64,000 nt of DNA from RGIG4079 sp045637505 (lineage in GTDB: Bacteria > Bacteroidota > Bacteroidia > Bacteroidales > Muribaculaceae). The position numbers and the translations under genes are program-made. Positions 15,948 to 25,718 of the stretch are shown here, one piece after another; positions within the stretch are counted from its first letter, which is position 1, and the number at the start of each line of letters is the position of its first letter. The stretch spans positions 1-64,000 of the forward strand of contig JAZTZO010000016.1 of assembly GCA_045637505.1 (NCBI GenBank), in the 5' to 3' direction. The notes beneath the pieces were generated by a model. It saw only the letters and a list, made by a program, of their open reading frames with translations. It was not told where the DNA came from and did no database searches.

Positions 15948-17498
15948 ATGACATTCTTTAAAAACATAAAGCGATCTTTAGGCTTTTCTGATTCAGATGA
16001 AGTTTTTGATGAAGGAATTGATGCTACTGTAAAGAAAAAAGAACACAAGTCATCGGAAATATTTGTTTCAGAAACAAGTATTGACTATGAAATAAAACCT
16101 CAATTTTCAATTAGTGAAAAGCCTGAAGAAAAATTAGAAAAAATGCAACTTCAAATTTTCGATGGGGTTGTAAAGTTATTTAATGAGTCATTACCTGATT
16201 TTTTGAAGGCATGCGTGGATACTGATGCGCAGCGTAAGTATATATATGATTCGTTGGATGAGTCACTTCGCGATTATATTAATAATATAAGTACCGAAGC
16301 GCGAATTATATGCGAATCACAATGGGATAAAGAACGAGCAAGGCTTATAAGTGAGATGCGTACATTGAAAGCTCAATACAAAGAATTAGAGTCGGCGCGT
16401 GACGATTGGAAACGACAACAATTAAGTGCCGAACGACAAAAACGAGCATTATCAACTCGCCTTCATGATTTAGAAGCTCAAGTAGTAGCATTAGAAGCCG
16501 AAAAAGAGCAATATGATTTAGAAAATAAAAGCTTAATAAATAAACTTAAAGTTTCTAATATTAATGATAGCAATGTAGATGCACTACATGATGAAATTAG
16601 TCGTTTGCAAGGTTTGCTTAAAGAAGCTCGTAATACAGCGATAAATAACTCATTAGGAACAAGTAGCATTGACTACGACAAGTTATTACAAGATAAGGAT
16701 CAAGAAATTGCCCAATTAAATGATAAGTTAAACAAAATTTCAGAACAGCTATTGGTGCAGAGTAACTTGGATTCTCAAATTGAGGAACTTAAATCTGAAA
16801 ACGAAACATTAAAAGTCTCTATTGAGAAAATGAAGGTAAAAGAGAATTTATCAGATTCTATGATAAATAATTTGAATGAAGATGCTTCTACCGCATTAAA
16901 ATCTTTAGAGGAGAAATGTGTAGAGATAGAATCATTGTCTCTTGAATTGAATAATAAAGTGTCTGAAAATGAGAAGATAAAAGCAGAATCCTTAGAAATA
17001 AAATCTAAATATGAAAGAGCATTAGAGGAATTGAATGAGGTAAAAGAAAGTTTAAACTTAATAGATTCAATTCAAACTGAGATTGCTCAATTTGAACAGA
17101 TAAAAGCTAATAAAGATGCTCGTATAAGTGAATTACAGCAAGAGCTATCTCATGATAAAAATAAAATCCATGAACTTGAAAATGATATTGAATCATTAAA
17201 AAGTACAATTGAAAACAATTTATATAATCAAGCAGTATCGGAAAAAAAATTATTAGAAGAAATTGAAAAATTAAAGAAACGTCCAAGAGGTAAGAGTGTA
17301 AAAGAAAGGCCCGAAGCATCTCCAGTGAAGATATCTGCGATAGATCCCTCAATAGATGATGCCGATTGGTTAATTTCTATTCCACCCGAAGATACATCTT
17401 TACGAGCTACACAACAGGGCGATGATAAGGAATTTGGTTATCAAGAACCATTAAGAAAAAAAGCTCCCGAGAATGAAGCTCAAATGTCGTTATGGTAG
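15948..17498 (+). CDS. Coiled-coil protein of unknown function
   Basis: No family is recognised. The 516 residues show a short N-terminal region (MTFFKNIKRSLGF, acidic linker), a small possibly folded part at about 60-115, and then a continuous coiled coil from about 115 to 440, seen as heptads rich in Leu, Glu and Lys. The tail is polar, with a basic patch (KKRPRGKSVKERP) and the segment DDADWLISIPPEDTSLRATQ, which looks like a short conserved binding motif. There is no signal peptide or membrane helix, so it should be cytoplasmic. It lies 17 nt after the receiver/PEP-synthase-like gene and is very likely its partner. Confidence 0.75.
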   Translation: MTFFKNIKRSLGFSDSDEVFDEGIDATVKKKEHKSSEIFVSETSIDYEIKPQFSISEKPEEKLEKMQLQIFDGVVKLFNESLPDFLKACVDTDAQRKYIYDSLDESLRDYINNISTEARIICESQWDKERARLISEMRTLKAQYKELESARDDWKRQQLSAERQKRALSTRLHDLEAQVVALEAEKEQYDLENKSLINKLKVSNINDSNVDALHDEISRLQGLLKEARNTAINNSLGTSSIDYDKLLQDKDQEIAQLNDKLNKISEQLLVQSNLDSQIEELKSENETLKVSIEKMKVKENLSDSMINNLNEDASTALKSLEEKCVEIESLSLELNNKVSENEKIKAESLEIKSKYERALEELNEVKESLNLIDSIQTEIAQFEQIKANKDARISELQQELSHDKNKIHELENDIESLKSTIENNLYNQAVSEKKLLEEIEKLKKRPRGKSVKERPEASPVKISAIDPSIDDADWLISIPPEDTSLRATQQGDDKEFGYQEPLRKKAPENEAQMSLW

Positions 17499-17517
17499 TA
17501 ATTTAAAAATTAAGATT

Positions 17518-19713
17518 ATGAAGTTAAAAAGAATTGTTATATCATTATATTCATTATTTTGTGTATTTGGTTTTATTAATGCGAAACAAATTAATCCCAA
17601 AGATATAGCACCATATGTTTTTCCAAATAATTTAGTTAAAACAAACGGTGATATGCATTTTATGCCCGACGGAACATCCTATTTAGGCATAAGTAGCAAC
17701 AGAAAAATGATTATTCAATATGCTACTGAAAGTGGCCTACCTATTGATACATTACTAAATACAGCAAAAACACGAGAATATACTATTGACAAAATTAATG
17801 GTTATTTAATTAGCCCTGATGGAAGTAAACTTTTGGTATATAATGATGTTACTCCCATATACCGACGTTCATTTGAAGCTAAGTACTATGTTTTTGAGAT
17901 AAATAGAAATATTTTAAAACCGTTATCGGTCAATCATAGTAAGCAACGGTCTCCAATATTCTCATATGATGGACGTATGGTTGCTTTTGTTTCAAATAAC
18001 AATATTTATATTAAAAAGATTGATTATGATAGTGAGGTTGCTGTAACCACCGACGGCAAGTTTAATTCTATAATTAATGGTGTGCCTGATTGGACATATG
18101 AAGAAGAGTTTATGGTGGAATCGTCAATGGTATGGTCTCCCGATAATTTGACATTATGTTATATTAAATATAATGAAACTGATGTGAAAACTTATTCATT
18201 CCCATTGTATGGAGGTGTATATAATAAAGATGTAGATAAAGAATTATATCCTGGACAATATACATATAAATATCCTAAATCAGGGGGGCAAAACACTAAA
18301 GTAACGGTTTATAGTTATGACGTTGAAACTAGAAAAATCAAGAATATTCCATTAAATACAGCACAAATAGAATATATTCCTCGAATTTCATATGCAAACA
18401 ATTCCAATACCTTGATAATAGCAACTCTTAATAGAAATCAAAATCGATTAGAATTGTTATCGGCAAATCCTAAAACTACGATTGTTAAATCAATGTATGT
18501 AGATGAATCGAAAACTTGGATAGAGGATGTATGCTACAATAATATTAAATTTATGCCTGAATATTTTGTGATTAGTTCATCTAGGACTGGATATAATCAT
18601 TTATATAAATATTCATACGCAGGAGTTGAATTATCACAGCTAACGAATGGAAAATATGACGTGTTATGTTATTATGGGTGTGATAAGAACGATAACCATT
18701 ATTATCAATCTACTAAAAGTGGGGCTATCAACAAGGTTGTCACCAAAATTGATAAGAAAAAAGGCGAAATTGATTTATCTGAACCATTAGGTTCTGCTTC
18801 TGCGCAGTTTTCTCCAGCAATGAATTATTATATAATGAATTATAGTAATATAAATACACCTCCAGTATATAGTATATATAATGTACAAAATAAAAAAATT
18901 AGAACGATAGAAGATAATTCTGTGCTTAAAACGAGATATGAGCATTTACCCAAACGTGAATTTATAACAATAACTAATGATGGTATTGAATTCAATGGAT
19001 ATATAATTAAACCTCAGGGATTTACTCCTTCAATTAAATATCCTGTAATTATGACTCTATATAATGGTCCTTCGTCTCAATCGGTTTTAAATAAGTGGTC
19101 GATTGATTGGGAAAACTATTTTGCCACACAAGGTTATATAATAGTGTGTGTAGATGGCCGCGGAACTGGTGGTCGTGGAGATGATTTTAAAGGAGTTGTA
19201 TATAAGAGACTTGGTTATTATGAAACAATAGATCAAATTGCAGCTGCTAATTATATCGCATCTCTTCCTTATGTTGATGCGAATAAAATTGGAATATATG
19301 GTTGGAGTTACGGCGGTTATGAGACATTAATGGCAATTTCGCATGAAAAATCGCCATTTAAGGCGGCTGTTGCAATCGCTCCAGTATCTGATTGGAGATT
19401 TTATGATACAGCTTATACTGAGAGATTTATGCAAACACCTCAAGAAAATGAAGATGGATACAAAGAATCATCTGCTTTAAATAAGATAAACAATGTGAAC
19501 TGTTCGTTGTTAATTATGTCGGGGACCTCTGATGATAATGTACATTTATCAAATACAATGGAGTATGTATCACAGTTGGTTAAAGTAGGGAAATATTGTG
19601 ATTTATTTTTGTTCCCTAATATGAATCATTCAATAAACGAAAGAGAAGCACGATCAGTAGTATATGCTAAAATGTTAGATTTCTTTAATAAGAATTTGAA
19701 TGTAAACAATTAA
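17518..19713 (+). CDS. Dipeptidyl-peptidase IV-type serine peptidase (S9B)
   Basis: This exported peptidase would cut X-Pro or X-Ala dipeptides from peptide N-termini. From the ATG at 17518 it has 731 residues, opening with a signal peptide (MKLKRIVISLYSLFCVFGF). An in-frame ATG at 17473 lies inside the previous gene and is rejected. A beta-propeller (about 50-470) carries the substrate-binding double Glu in WTYEEEF, and the alpha/beta-hydrolase domain shows the nucleophile in GWSYGG (about 597), Asp in GTSDDNVH (about 672) and His in NMNHSI (about 704). It follows the coiled-coil gene by 19 nt. Confidence 0.93.
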   Translation: MKLKRIVISLYSLFCVFGFINAKQINPKDIAPYVFPNNLVKTNGDMHFMPDGTSYLGISSNRKMIIQYATESGLPIDTLLNTAKTREYTIDKINGYLISPDGSKLLVYNDVTPIYRRSFEAKYYVFEINRNILKPLSVNHSKQRSPIFSYDGRMVAFVSNNNIYIKKIDYDSEVAVTTDGKFNSIINGVPDWTYEEEFMVESSMVWSPDNLTLCYIKYNETDVKTYSFPLYGGVYNKDVDKELYPGQYTYKYPKSGGQNTKVTVYSYDVETRKIKNIPLNTAQIEYIPRISYANNSNTLIIATLNRNQNRLELLSANPKTTIVKSMYVDESKTWIEDVCYNNIKFMPEYFVISSSRTGYNHLYKYSYAGVELSQLTNGKYDVLCYYGCDKNDNHYYQSTKSGAINKVVTKIDKKKGEIDLSEPLGSASAQFSPAMNYYIMNYSNINTPPVYSIYNVQNKKIRTIEDNSVLKTRYEHLPKREFITITNDGIEFNGYIIKPQGFTPSIKYPVIMTLYNGPSSQSVLNKWSIDWENYFATQGYIIVCVDGRGTGGRGDDFKGVVYKRLGYYETIDQIAAANYIASLPYVDANKIGIYGWSYGGYETLMAISHEKSPFKAAVAIAPVSDWRFYDTAYTERFMQTPQENEDGYKESSALNKINNVNCSLLIMSGTSDDNVHLSNTMEYVSQLVKVGKYCDLFLFPNMNHSINEREARSVVYAKMLDFFNKNLNVNN

Positions 19714-19714
19714 T

Positions 19715-21055
19715 ATGCTAAACGAGAGAAGGATAGCAAATACATTGGGCATTTTTAGTTTATGGTTCAATTGGGCCATATCAATGGGGATATTGGTTTT
19801 GGTTCCTGTTATTTCATTATATGTATCTAAGTATTGGTTACCCTTGATAGTAATTGCATTAGAATTTATTTTATACATATTAGTTAGGTTTAATTATAGG
19901 CTGAAATTCCCATCATGTATGCGTTTGCATCATACATCAATTGTCGTATTGTTTTGGTCGTCATTGATAATGTGTTTTGTAAATATGTTGGTGTCGCAAA
20001 AACTGCTAAATATCCCATGGGTTTCGTATAATGTTAATGATAAAATTCCATTTATTTCAATATTGATTATATCTACATTATTTGAAATAGTTGTATTATA
20101 TAATTTAAAGAAAGGATTTAATTCTTCAATATGTTTAGATTGTCAAGCAAAAAATGGCTCAATCTCGGAACGTGGATTTTTAGGAAAGTTATATAGCCAA
20201 GAAGGTGCATATTTGTCAAAAATATCATTTATAATGAATACAATTATACTTGTTATATGTTGGACATATTATATTGTATTCTACATTAATAGTAACATAA
20301 ATGATATTGATCGTTTTGTTTTCGTATGGAGTTTTGTGATATTATATGGACTATCATTGATATATCTTGTCATAAGGTATTTTAGTTTATGGTTATATTA
20401 TTGTCAAAATATAGAGGGGCAATCTTTAAGATTTAATAGTTCATCATATATAAGATTTCTTGTGATATGTGGTGATTGTATTTTACTAAAAACACCTGAT
20501 ATGTTAATCGACAATATAACCACAAATGATGTTAAAATCGATACTCCAACTCATTTATATCTTCAATATAAAAAGGATATTGACACACAAAGTGCGATTT
20601 TTCATTTTAATAGTTTAACGGGAGTTGCAACTACGAATATTAAATTCCTATATAAGAACTCAAATTTTAATACAGAGTGTAATATTTTTCACTATGCAAT
20701 ATATATAAATGAAAAGGATATTATACAAAGTTCGCACTTAGAAGGTGATTTATATCCTTTGTCAAAGATAAAAGAATTGATTGCAGAGAATAAAGTGTCG
20801 GATATATTAAAATCAGAATTAGATCGTATCTATAAAATAGCTATGGCATGGAAGACTTATGATATAAATGGAAATAGAATTTATAATATAAGAAATTATA
20901 AGCCTACATTTAGAGTGTGCGATCTTAAAGATTGGGATATTGATTATAATGACAAATCTTGGTTATTTATTTCGGAAAATAATGCCGATAAATCATTTTT
21001 TAAGATTCGGAAGTTTTGGTATAAATATATATGTGGAATAATGTTAGCGAAATGA
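19715..21055 (+). CDS. Multi-pass membrane protein with a soluble C-terminal domain, function unknown
   Basis: This 446-residue protein has about six hydrophobic segments (roughly 10-60, 70-92, 105-125, 172-195, 203-228) followed by a soluble part from about 240 to the end. The soluble part has an order of strands and helices that resembles a Nudix fold (a strand RFLVICGDCILLK, a later FHYAIYINEKD strand, then a DLYPLSKIKELI helix), but the Nudix box with its Gly and Glu residues is absent, so activity is doubtful. It starts 1 nt after the DPP IV gene and its stop overlaps the miaA start by 4 nt (ATGA), so translation is coupled to miaA. Confidence 0.7.
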   Translation: MLNERRIANTLGIFSLWFNWAISMGILVLVPVISLYVSKYWLPLIVIALEFILYILVRFNYRLKFPSCMRLHHTSIVVLFWSSLIMCFVNMLVSQKLLNIPWVSYNVNDKIPFISILIISTLFEIVVLYNLKKGFNSSICLDCQAKNGSISERGFLGKLYSQEGAYLSKISFIMNTIILVICWTYYIVFYINSNINDIDRFVFVWSFVILYGLSLIYLVIRYFSLWLYYCQNIEGQSLRFNSSSYIRFLVICGDCILLKTPDMLIDNITTNDVKIDTPTHLYLQYKKDIDTQSAIFHFNSLTGVATTNIKFLYKNSNFNTECNIFHYAIYINEKDIIQSSHLEGDLYPLSKIKELIAENKVSDILKSELDRIYKIAMAWKTYDINGNRIYNIRNYKPTFRVCDLKDWDIDYNDKSWLFISENNADKSFFKIRKFWYKYICGIMLAK

Positions 21056-21972
21056 AGAATCAGTATTTATTAGTTATAACAGGCCCTACTGCATCGGGGA
21101 AAACTAGGAGAGCAGTTGATGTAGCCACTCAAATAAATGGTGAGATAATTAGTGCCGATTCTCGTCAATTATATTGTGGTATGGATATTGGTACTGGTAA
21201 GGATTTAGTTGAATATGGAGATATCCCATATCATTTAATTGATATATGTCCAGCTGGTTACAAGTATAACTTATATGAATATTTGCGAGATTTTAAAGTT
21301 GCATACAATAAAATTTTGGCTGCCGGAAAATCACCAATTTTATGTGGAGGAACAGGTCTATATATTGAATCGGTTCTTAATGGGATTTCGTTACCGCTTG
21401 TACCCGAAAATAAGGAGTTGAGGGATTTGTTAAAGGATAAATCGTTAGAAGAACTAACCGCAATTTTATCTAAAATGAAATCCATGCATAATATAACTGA
21501 CGTAGATAATGTGAAACGAGCTATAAGGGCTATTGAAATCCAAACATATTATAAAGAACATCCTGAAGCAGCTATTAATGCTACACCAAATCCATTAAAA
21601 AACTACACAATAATAGGTGTGGATATTGATAGAGAAAGCCGAAGAAATAGAATAAGCCAACGACTAAAAGCGAGATTGGATGAGGGTATGATTGATGAGG
21701 TAAAGACACTTTTAGACTCGGGGGTGCCTTCTGAAAATCTAATATATTATGGACTTGAATATAAGTTTGTAACAAACTATTTATTAGGAATAATAAAATA
21801 TGATGATATGGTGAAAAATTTAGAGATAGCCATACATCAGTTTGCAAAAAGACAAATGACATGGTTTAGAGGAATGGAGAAAGTTAGAGGATTTAAAATC
21901 CATTGGTTACCATGGGATATGGATAAAGATTTATTTGTTGAGAATGTCTTAAATTTAATCAAAAATAAATGA
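21052..21972 (+). CDS. miaA: tRNA dimethylallyltransferase
   Basis: MiaA adds a dimethylallyl group to A37 of tRNAs that read codons starting with U. The 306-residue protein, from the ATG at 21052, has the P-loop GPTASGKT (about residues 10-17), the catalytic segment SADSRQLYCGMDIGTGK (about 35-51), and the tRNA-binding region GGTGLYIES. The alternative ATG at 21031 would overlap the previous gene by 25 nt, whereas the chosen ATG forms an ATGA overlap with its stop, a common coupling arrangement. Its own stop overlaps the next gene by 4 nt in the same way. Confidence 0.95.
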   Translation: MKNQYLLVITGPTASGKTRRAVDVATQINGEIISADSRQLYCGMDIGTGKDLVEYGDIPYHLIDICPAGYKYNLYEYLRDFKVAYNKILAAGKSPILCGGTGLYIESVLNGISLPLVPENKELRDLLKDKSLEELTAILSKMKSMHNITDVDNVKRAIRAIEIQTYYKEHPEAAINATPNPLKNYTIIGVDIDRESRRNRISQRLKARLDEGMIDEVKTLLDSGVPSENLIYYGLEYKFVTNYLLGIIKYDDMVKNLEIAIHQFAKRQMTWFRGMEKVRGFKIHWLPWDMDKDLFVENVLNLIKNK

Positions 21973-22946
21973 TGAGATTTTTCAAGACATATTTATTATT
22001 TCTACTATTACTAAATTCAAATTTGACTTTAGCAAAAAATTACTTTTATAAAAATGTAGATATAGAGGCAGATAAATATTTCTTGATTGAGCAAGATGAT
22101 TCTATTCAATCTTTAACGATTGAAGCTCGACTATCTGTATTAAAAAACAAAGAACGAGTAGGATATTCTAATTCAAAATGGAGAATTGTTTGGAACTATG
22201 TATCGTCTCTTGATTATGATTTTGTAGAGTTAACTTGGCAAAATACCAGTTATGGTGATATATATGATAAAAGACAAGCTGTTGTGTTTGTTGGGACAGT
22301 AAGGTCTGGTGCAGAAAAAATAATTAGTAGTAAAAAGATAAACAAGGGAGTAAATTTATCAACTGGAGCAAATTCTATTTTAGTTGAAATAAGTAAGTCA
22401 GAATTTAATTTATTTGTTGGAGATGATAAATTGAGTTATGTAGGTACATATAAAATTGATAACTTGCATGGCTCATTTTGTGGAATCGTTTCAAGTGAAG
22501 ATGCTAATATGTATAACTTGATTATTGAGTCAACTCCAGATGTTGCAAAAGAGTTGAGTACTACATTTACAATAGAATCATTAAAAGATCGATATATACT
22601 AACCAATAATCTAAACGAAGGTTTCTGGAGTTATCTTGATAGAGATGTTAATTTAGAATGGGCTCGTATTGGAGGAAAATATCGATTAGCATTAGTAGAA
22701 AATGGCGGTGAATATTTGATTATTTATATTGATGGTGCTGATACAAATAAGTCAAAATGGGTGGAAGGAATGATAAAAGGAATCCTAAAACCTACTATTT
22801 TTAAAAATCACTATGATTTAGTGTGGTATGATTCTACTTTTGACATTATAGATAGTGAAGCAAATGCAGTTATTGAAAATTCGATATTAACACTAAATTT
22901 TCCACTATATAAGTCCTCAATAAGATTTTATAAAGAGAGGCTATAA
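21969..22946 (+). CDS. Exported beta-rich protein of unknown function
   Basis: No family is recognised with confidence. The 325 residues start with a signal peptide (MMRFFKTYLLFLLLLNSNLTLA). The N-terminal half (about 25-190) alternates strands in a way that suggests a jelly-roll or LamG-like fold, and the second half (about 210-325) holds a separate beta domain with GGKYRLALVENGGEYLIIY. It overlaps miaA by 4 nt (ATGA; a second ATG follows directly at 21972) and ends the plus-strand run before the hairpin at 23035-23065. Confidence 0.65.
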   Translation: MMRFFKTYLLFLLLLNSNLTLAKNYFYKNVDIEADKYFLIEQDDSIQSLTIEARLSVLKNKERVGYSNSKWRIVWNYVSSLDYDFVELTWQNTSYGDIYDKRQAVVFVGTVRSGAEKIISSKKINKGVNLSTGANSILVEISKSEFNLFVGDDKLSYVGTYKIDNLHGSFCGIVSSEDANMYNLIIESTPDVAKELSTTFTIESLKDRYILTNNLNEGFWSYLDRDVNLEWARIGGKYRLALVENGGEYLIIYIDGADTNKSKWVEGMIKGILKPTIFKNHYDLVWYDSTFDIIDSEANAVIENSILTLNFPLYKSSIRFYKERL

Positions 22947-23034
22947 GTTTTAATTAAAAATTATTGCTGTCCGATAAAATGTACTTTTGCCCATACTTAT
23001 AATGTAGTTTATAGCAAAACTAATATAACCAAAA

Positions 23035-23065
23035 AGGACTGATTCCTGCAAATGGAACCAGTCCT
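23035..23065. terminator. Bidirectional terminator between convergent genes
   Basis: AGGACTGATTCC pairs with GGAACCAGTCCT with one A/C mismatch, around a 7-nt loop. A T run follows on the plus strand and an A run precedes it, giving a U tract in both directions. The rest of the 166-nt gap shows nothing else. Confidence 0.75.
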
Positions 23066-23112
23066 AATTTTTATTCCCTCAAAAACAGTTTTATTATTGA
23101 GGAACAAATTTA

Positions 23113-25710
23113 TTATTTGATAAATTTGATAGTTTTAACGTTGCCACCAGTGGTTATTTGAGCAAAGTATACACCGTTTGCAAGATTAGCTACTGAAATA
23201 ATAGCATTTGAAGAAGTTGGTTTTGCATTAATAACTATAGCACCTGAAGCGTTATATACATTAACAGATTCAATGTTATTTGTAGCACTAATACTCAACA
23301 TTTCGCCGTTGCAAGCTGCTTTAATCAAATTGTCTTCAACGACTTTTTCAACACCTACTGCAGGAAGTTCAATATCGTTAATATTGGCAGTTTGTTTTGC
23401 ATCATCCCATTGGCTGAACTCAAGATTGTTGAAGTTGACAGCTCCGCTCCATGCTTGGAATGGAACAGAATCATCATCAATGTCGGTCCATTCATGTTTC
23501 ATTAAGAAACTATCAAATCTCCATGTTGAAATAGTAGTTGCTTCACCAGTAAAGTGTGTAAATGGATCGTTTTTGATGTCCCATTTTACAAGATTCCAAC
23601 CACGGAAATCAATAGTTGTTTGAGGATCGGGATATTTTAATTCAGAGTTGTTAATACGTAGCATTGCAGAAATAGCATTGTTTGAGCCATCACCATATAA
23701 CCAGAAAGTTAAAATACCTTCAGTGATGTTGCGGTTAGCATTAACTCCTGATTGTGTTGGAGTATATTCGCGAATTTGCCATACTTCATTTGCAAAATAT
23801 TCATCAAATGAATATGTCATCAAAGCCGAACCTGCAGTGTTTTTGTTTGGAGCGAGAGTGCTTGATGTGGTAGAGTTACCTTCATCTGTAAGACCTGAGG
23901 TTGAACCTGAACCATTAGGAGCCCAGAAACCATCAGCACTTGTTAATGGGAATAATACTGTTGATGAAGTCTTTGTGCGATATTCTGAAAGGAAACGGAA
24001 ATGGAATTCTTCTGTTTCATTGCCAGAAAGGTCGGGTAGGCCACCATTAACAGAAACGAGGAAACATTTATCGGCTGCAATAGTGTCGTTGGTGTAGAAA
24101 TGTATAACAGATTTACCCTGAACTACTGCATGTGTAGCTGTACCTTCATAGATTTTTCCATCACTATCTTTAAGAGTAATGCATTCGCCATGTTTGTCAG
24201 CATTCCATACGATTTCTTCATCATATTCAATGCGAATAGGAGGCATTTGAGCATATTCGGCAGTTGATTCTTCTGCAGGGTATGTTGTAACAACTGTAGG
24301 TGCAGTTACATCAGGTTCTGCAATAGTAATTGAGAGAACATAATTTCCACCTTCTACTCCATCACCATCACCATCAAAGAATTGGTTAGTTTGAGAGTTT
24401 TTAGCGATAGAACCATCAATAGTGATGTCATATGTCCACATTGGATCAAGTTTGGTGATGTCGATATTTAATGTATAATCATTAATCCAATTGAATGAAA
24501 TATCACCATTATTATTTATAGAGATAGCTTTTTCTACTGATTCCTTATCCATGTTACGAGAGAATGTGATTGTAACAGGATATATTGGAGAAACGTTAGT
24601 AGGGTCTTCTACTGATGTTGCATCAACTTTTGCAGGAGATGTGCTTGTTAGCTCAACGTGTTGAACAGTAACGAAGTCTTTAGTTTCACCTTGTCCACCT
24701 TCTTTGATTGTAACTTGAACTGTTTTTGATTCAAAACCTTCAAGTTCAAATGTAACTTCATATGTTTGACCTGCAGTTAAGCCTTCAAAGAAATAGAACC
24801 CATTGTGGATGAGGTTCTCATTTTTGGTGTATGTATTGAATACAGATTCCCAAGTATCAGTTGTATAAGTTTTGCCGTCAACAGTAACTTTAACACCATT
24901 AATAGGAGTGTTATTTTCAGAATTACTAATAATACCAGCCAAGAATGTTTGTTTAGGAACATTTAAACCACGATATTTTAGAATTGATTGGAATGCTGCA
25001 AGAGCTTCAAGGCGTTTGTATTCTTTATTAATGTTGAGTTGTTGTTGAGCTGCAATTGTATGGTATGCGCCTTCACTCAACAATGAAGCCATATTAGAAC
25101 GACGATTAACCGATAAATATGGATATTGATTAGCATGAGTAGTTTCACCACGCATATAGAAACAACGGTCATACCAGTTGCCTCGGGTGCCAGTACAAGC
25201 AAAATCCATCATCATATTGGTGAGGTTGGGACATAGGATTTCACCAAATGCTTTACCTCCATTGGGCGTTTTTTCAACTTCAACACCATTCTTCATCCAA
25301 CCACCAAATAGCGTAACTGTTGTATTATTGTCGGCTGAAGCATCAGAGTGAATAGAATAATAGAAGTCTGCCCCCCAGGCATTAGCCATATCAGAGCGTT
25401 CTTCAAGACCTACTTCGGTAACTTCATCTTCACGACAAAGCATAAGGTTTTCGGCAGGCATATCGGTGTAGGTAGTAAGATATTCTTTCATCGTTTGAGA
25501 AATCGCAAACACTTTTTCTGCTTCAGAATATCCCCATAAACCTCTATTTTCTCTCATTGAGTGACCAGGGTCGAGGAATAACTTAAAATCGCCCCATCCT
25601 GTGATTTCTTTTGCGGGAGTTTCGGTATTTTCTTGTGCAAATGCGGGAAGAGCCATTGCACACATTGCAGCTATTACTGCACTTTTCTTAAATATATTCA
25701 TTGATTTCAT
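23113..25710 (-). CDS. Secreted N-acetylmuramoyl-L-alanine amidase with Ig-like domains and sorting-like C-terminus
   Basis: This 865-residue exported protein would cut the amide bond between MurNAc and the peptide in peptidoglycan. After the signal peptide (ending in ALPAFAQ) an Amidase_3 domain spans about 38-245, with zinc ligands in LDPGHS, a Glu in YSEAEK, and YSIHSDAS. A carboxypeptidase-regulatory-like segment (about 255-345), Ig-like repeats (about 360-570) and a further beta domain follow. The last 75 residues (SVNVYNASGAIV ... NGVYFAQITTGGNVKTIKFIK) look like a type IX secretion type A sorting domain. It starts 8 nt after the TolB-like gene. A second ATG at residue 4 is possible. 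Confidence 0.85.
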   Translation of the reverse strand: MKSMNIFKKSAVIAAMCAMALPAFAQENTETPAKEITGWGDFKLFLDPGHSMRENRGLWGYSEAEKVFAISQTMKEYLTTYTDMPAENLMLCREDEVTEVGLEERSDMANAWGADFYYSIHSDASADNNTTVTLFGGWMKNGVEVEKTPNGGKAFGEILCPNLTNMMMDFACTGTRGNWYDRCFYMRGETTHANQYPYLSVNRRSNMASLLSEGAYHTIAAQQQLNINKEYKRLEALAAFQSILKYRGLNVPKQTFLAGIISNSENNTPINGVKVTVDGKTYTTDTWESVFNTYTKNENLIHNGFYFFEGLTAGQTYEVTFELEGFESKTVQVTIKEGGQGETKDFVTVQHVELTSTSPAKVDATSVEDPTNVSPIYPVTITFSRNMDKESVEKAISINNNGDISFNWINDYTLNIDITKLDPMWTYDITIDGSIAKNSQTNQFFDGDGDGVEGGNYVLSITIAEPDVTAPTVVTTYPAEESTAEYAQMPPIRIEYDEEIVWNADKHGECITLKDSDGKIYEGTATHAVVQGKSVIHFYTNDTIAADKCFLVSVNGGLPDLSGNETEEFHFRFLSEYRTKTSSTVLFPLTSADGFWAPNGSGSTSGLTDEGNSTTSSTLAPNKNTAGSALMTYSFDEYFANEVWQIREYTPTQSGVNANRNITEGILTFWLYGDGSNNAISAMLRINNSELKYPDPQTTIDFRGWNLVKWDIKNDPFTHFTGEATTISTWRFDSFLMKHEWTDIDDDSVPFQAWSGAVNFNNLEFSQWDDAKQTANINDIELPAVGVEKVVEDNLIKAACNGEMLSISATNNIESVNVYNASGAIVINAKPTSSNAIISVANLANGVYFAQITTGGNVKTIKFIK

Positions 25711-25718
25711 GGCAGTAA

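Noticed and set aside
17473..17517. ATG at 17473 as the start of the DPP IV gene
   Set aside because: It lies inside the coiled-coil gene and puts 15 polar residues before an otherwise clean signal peptide.
23273..24097. Plus-strand frames of 116 and 149 residues within the amidase gene
   Set aside because: They are antisense to a well-supported gene and show no family motifs or start signals.
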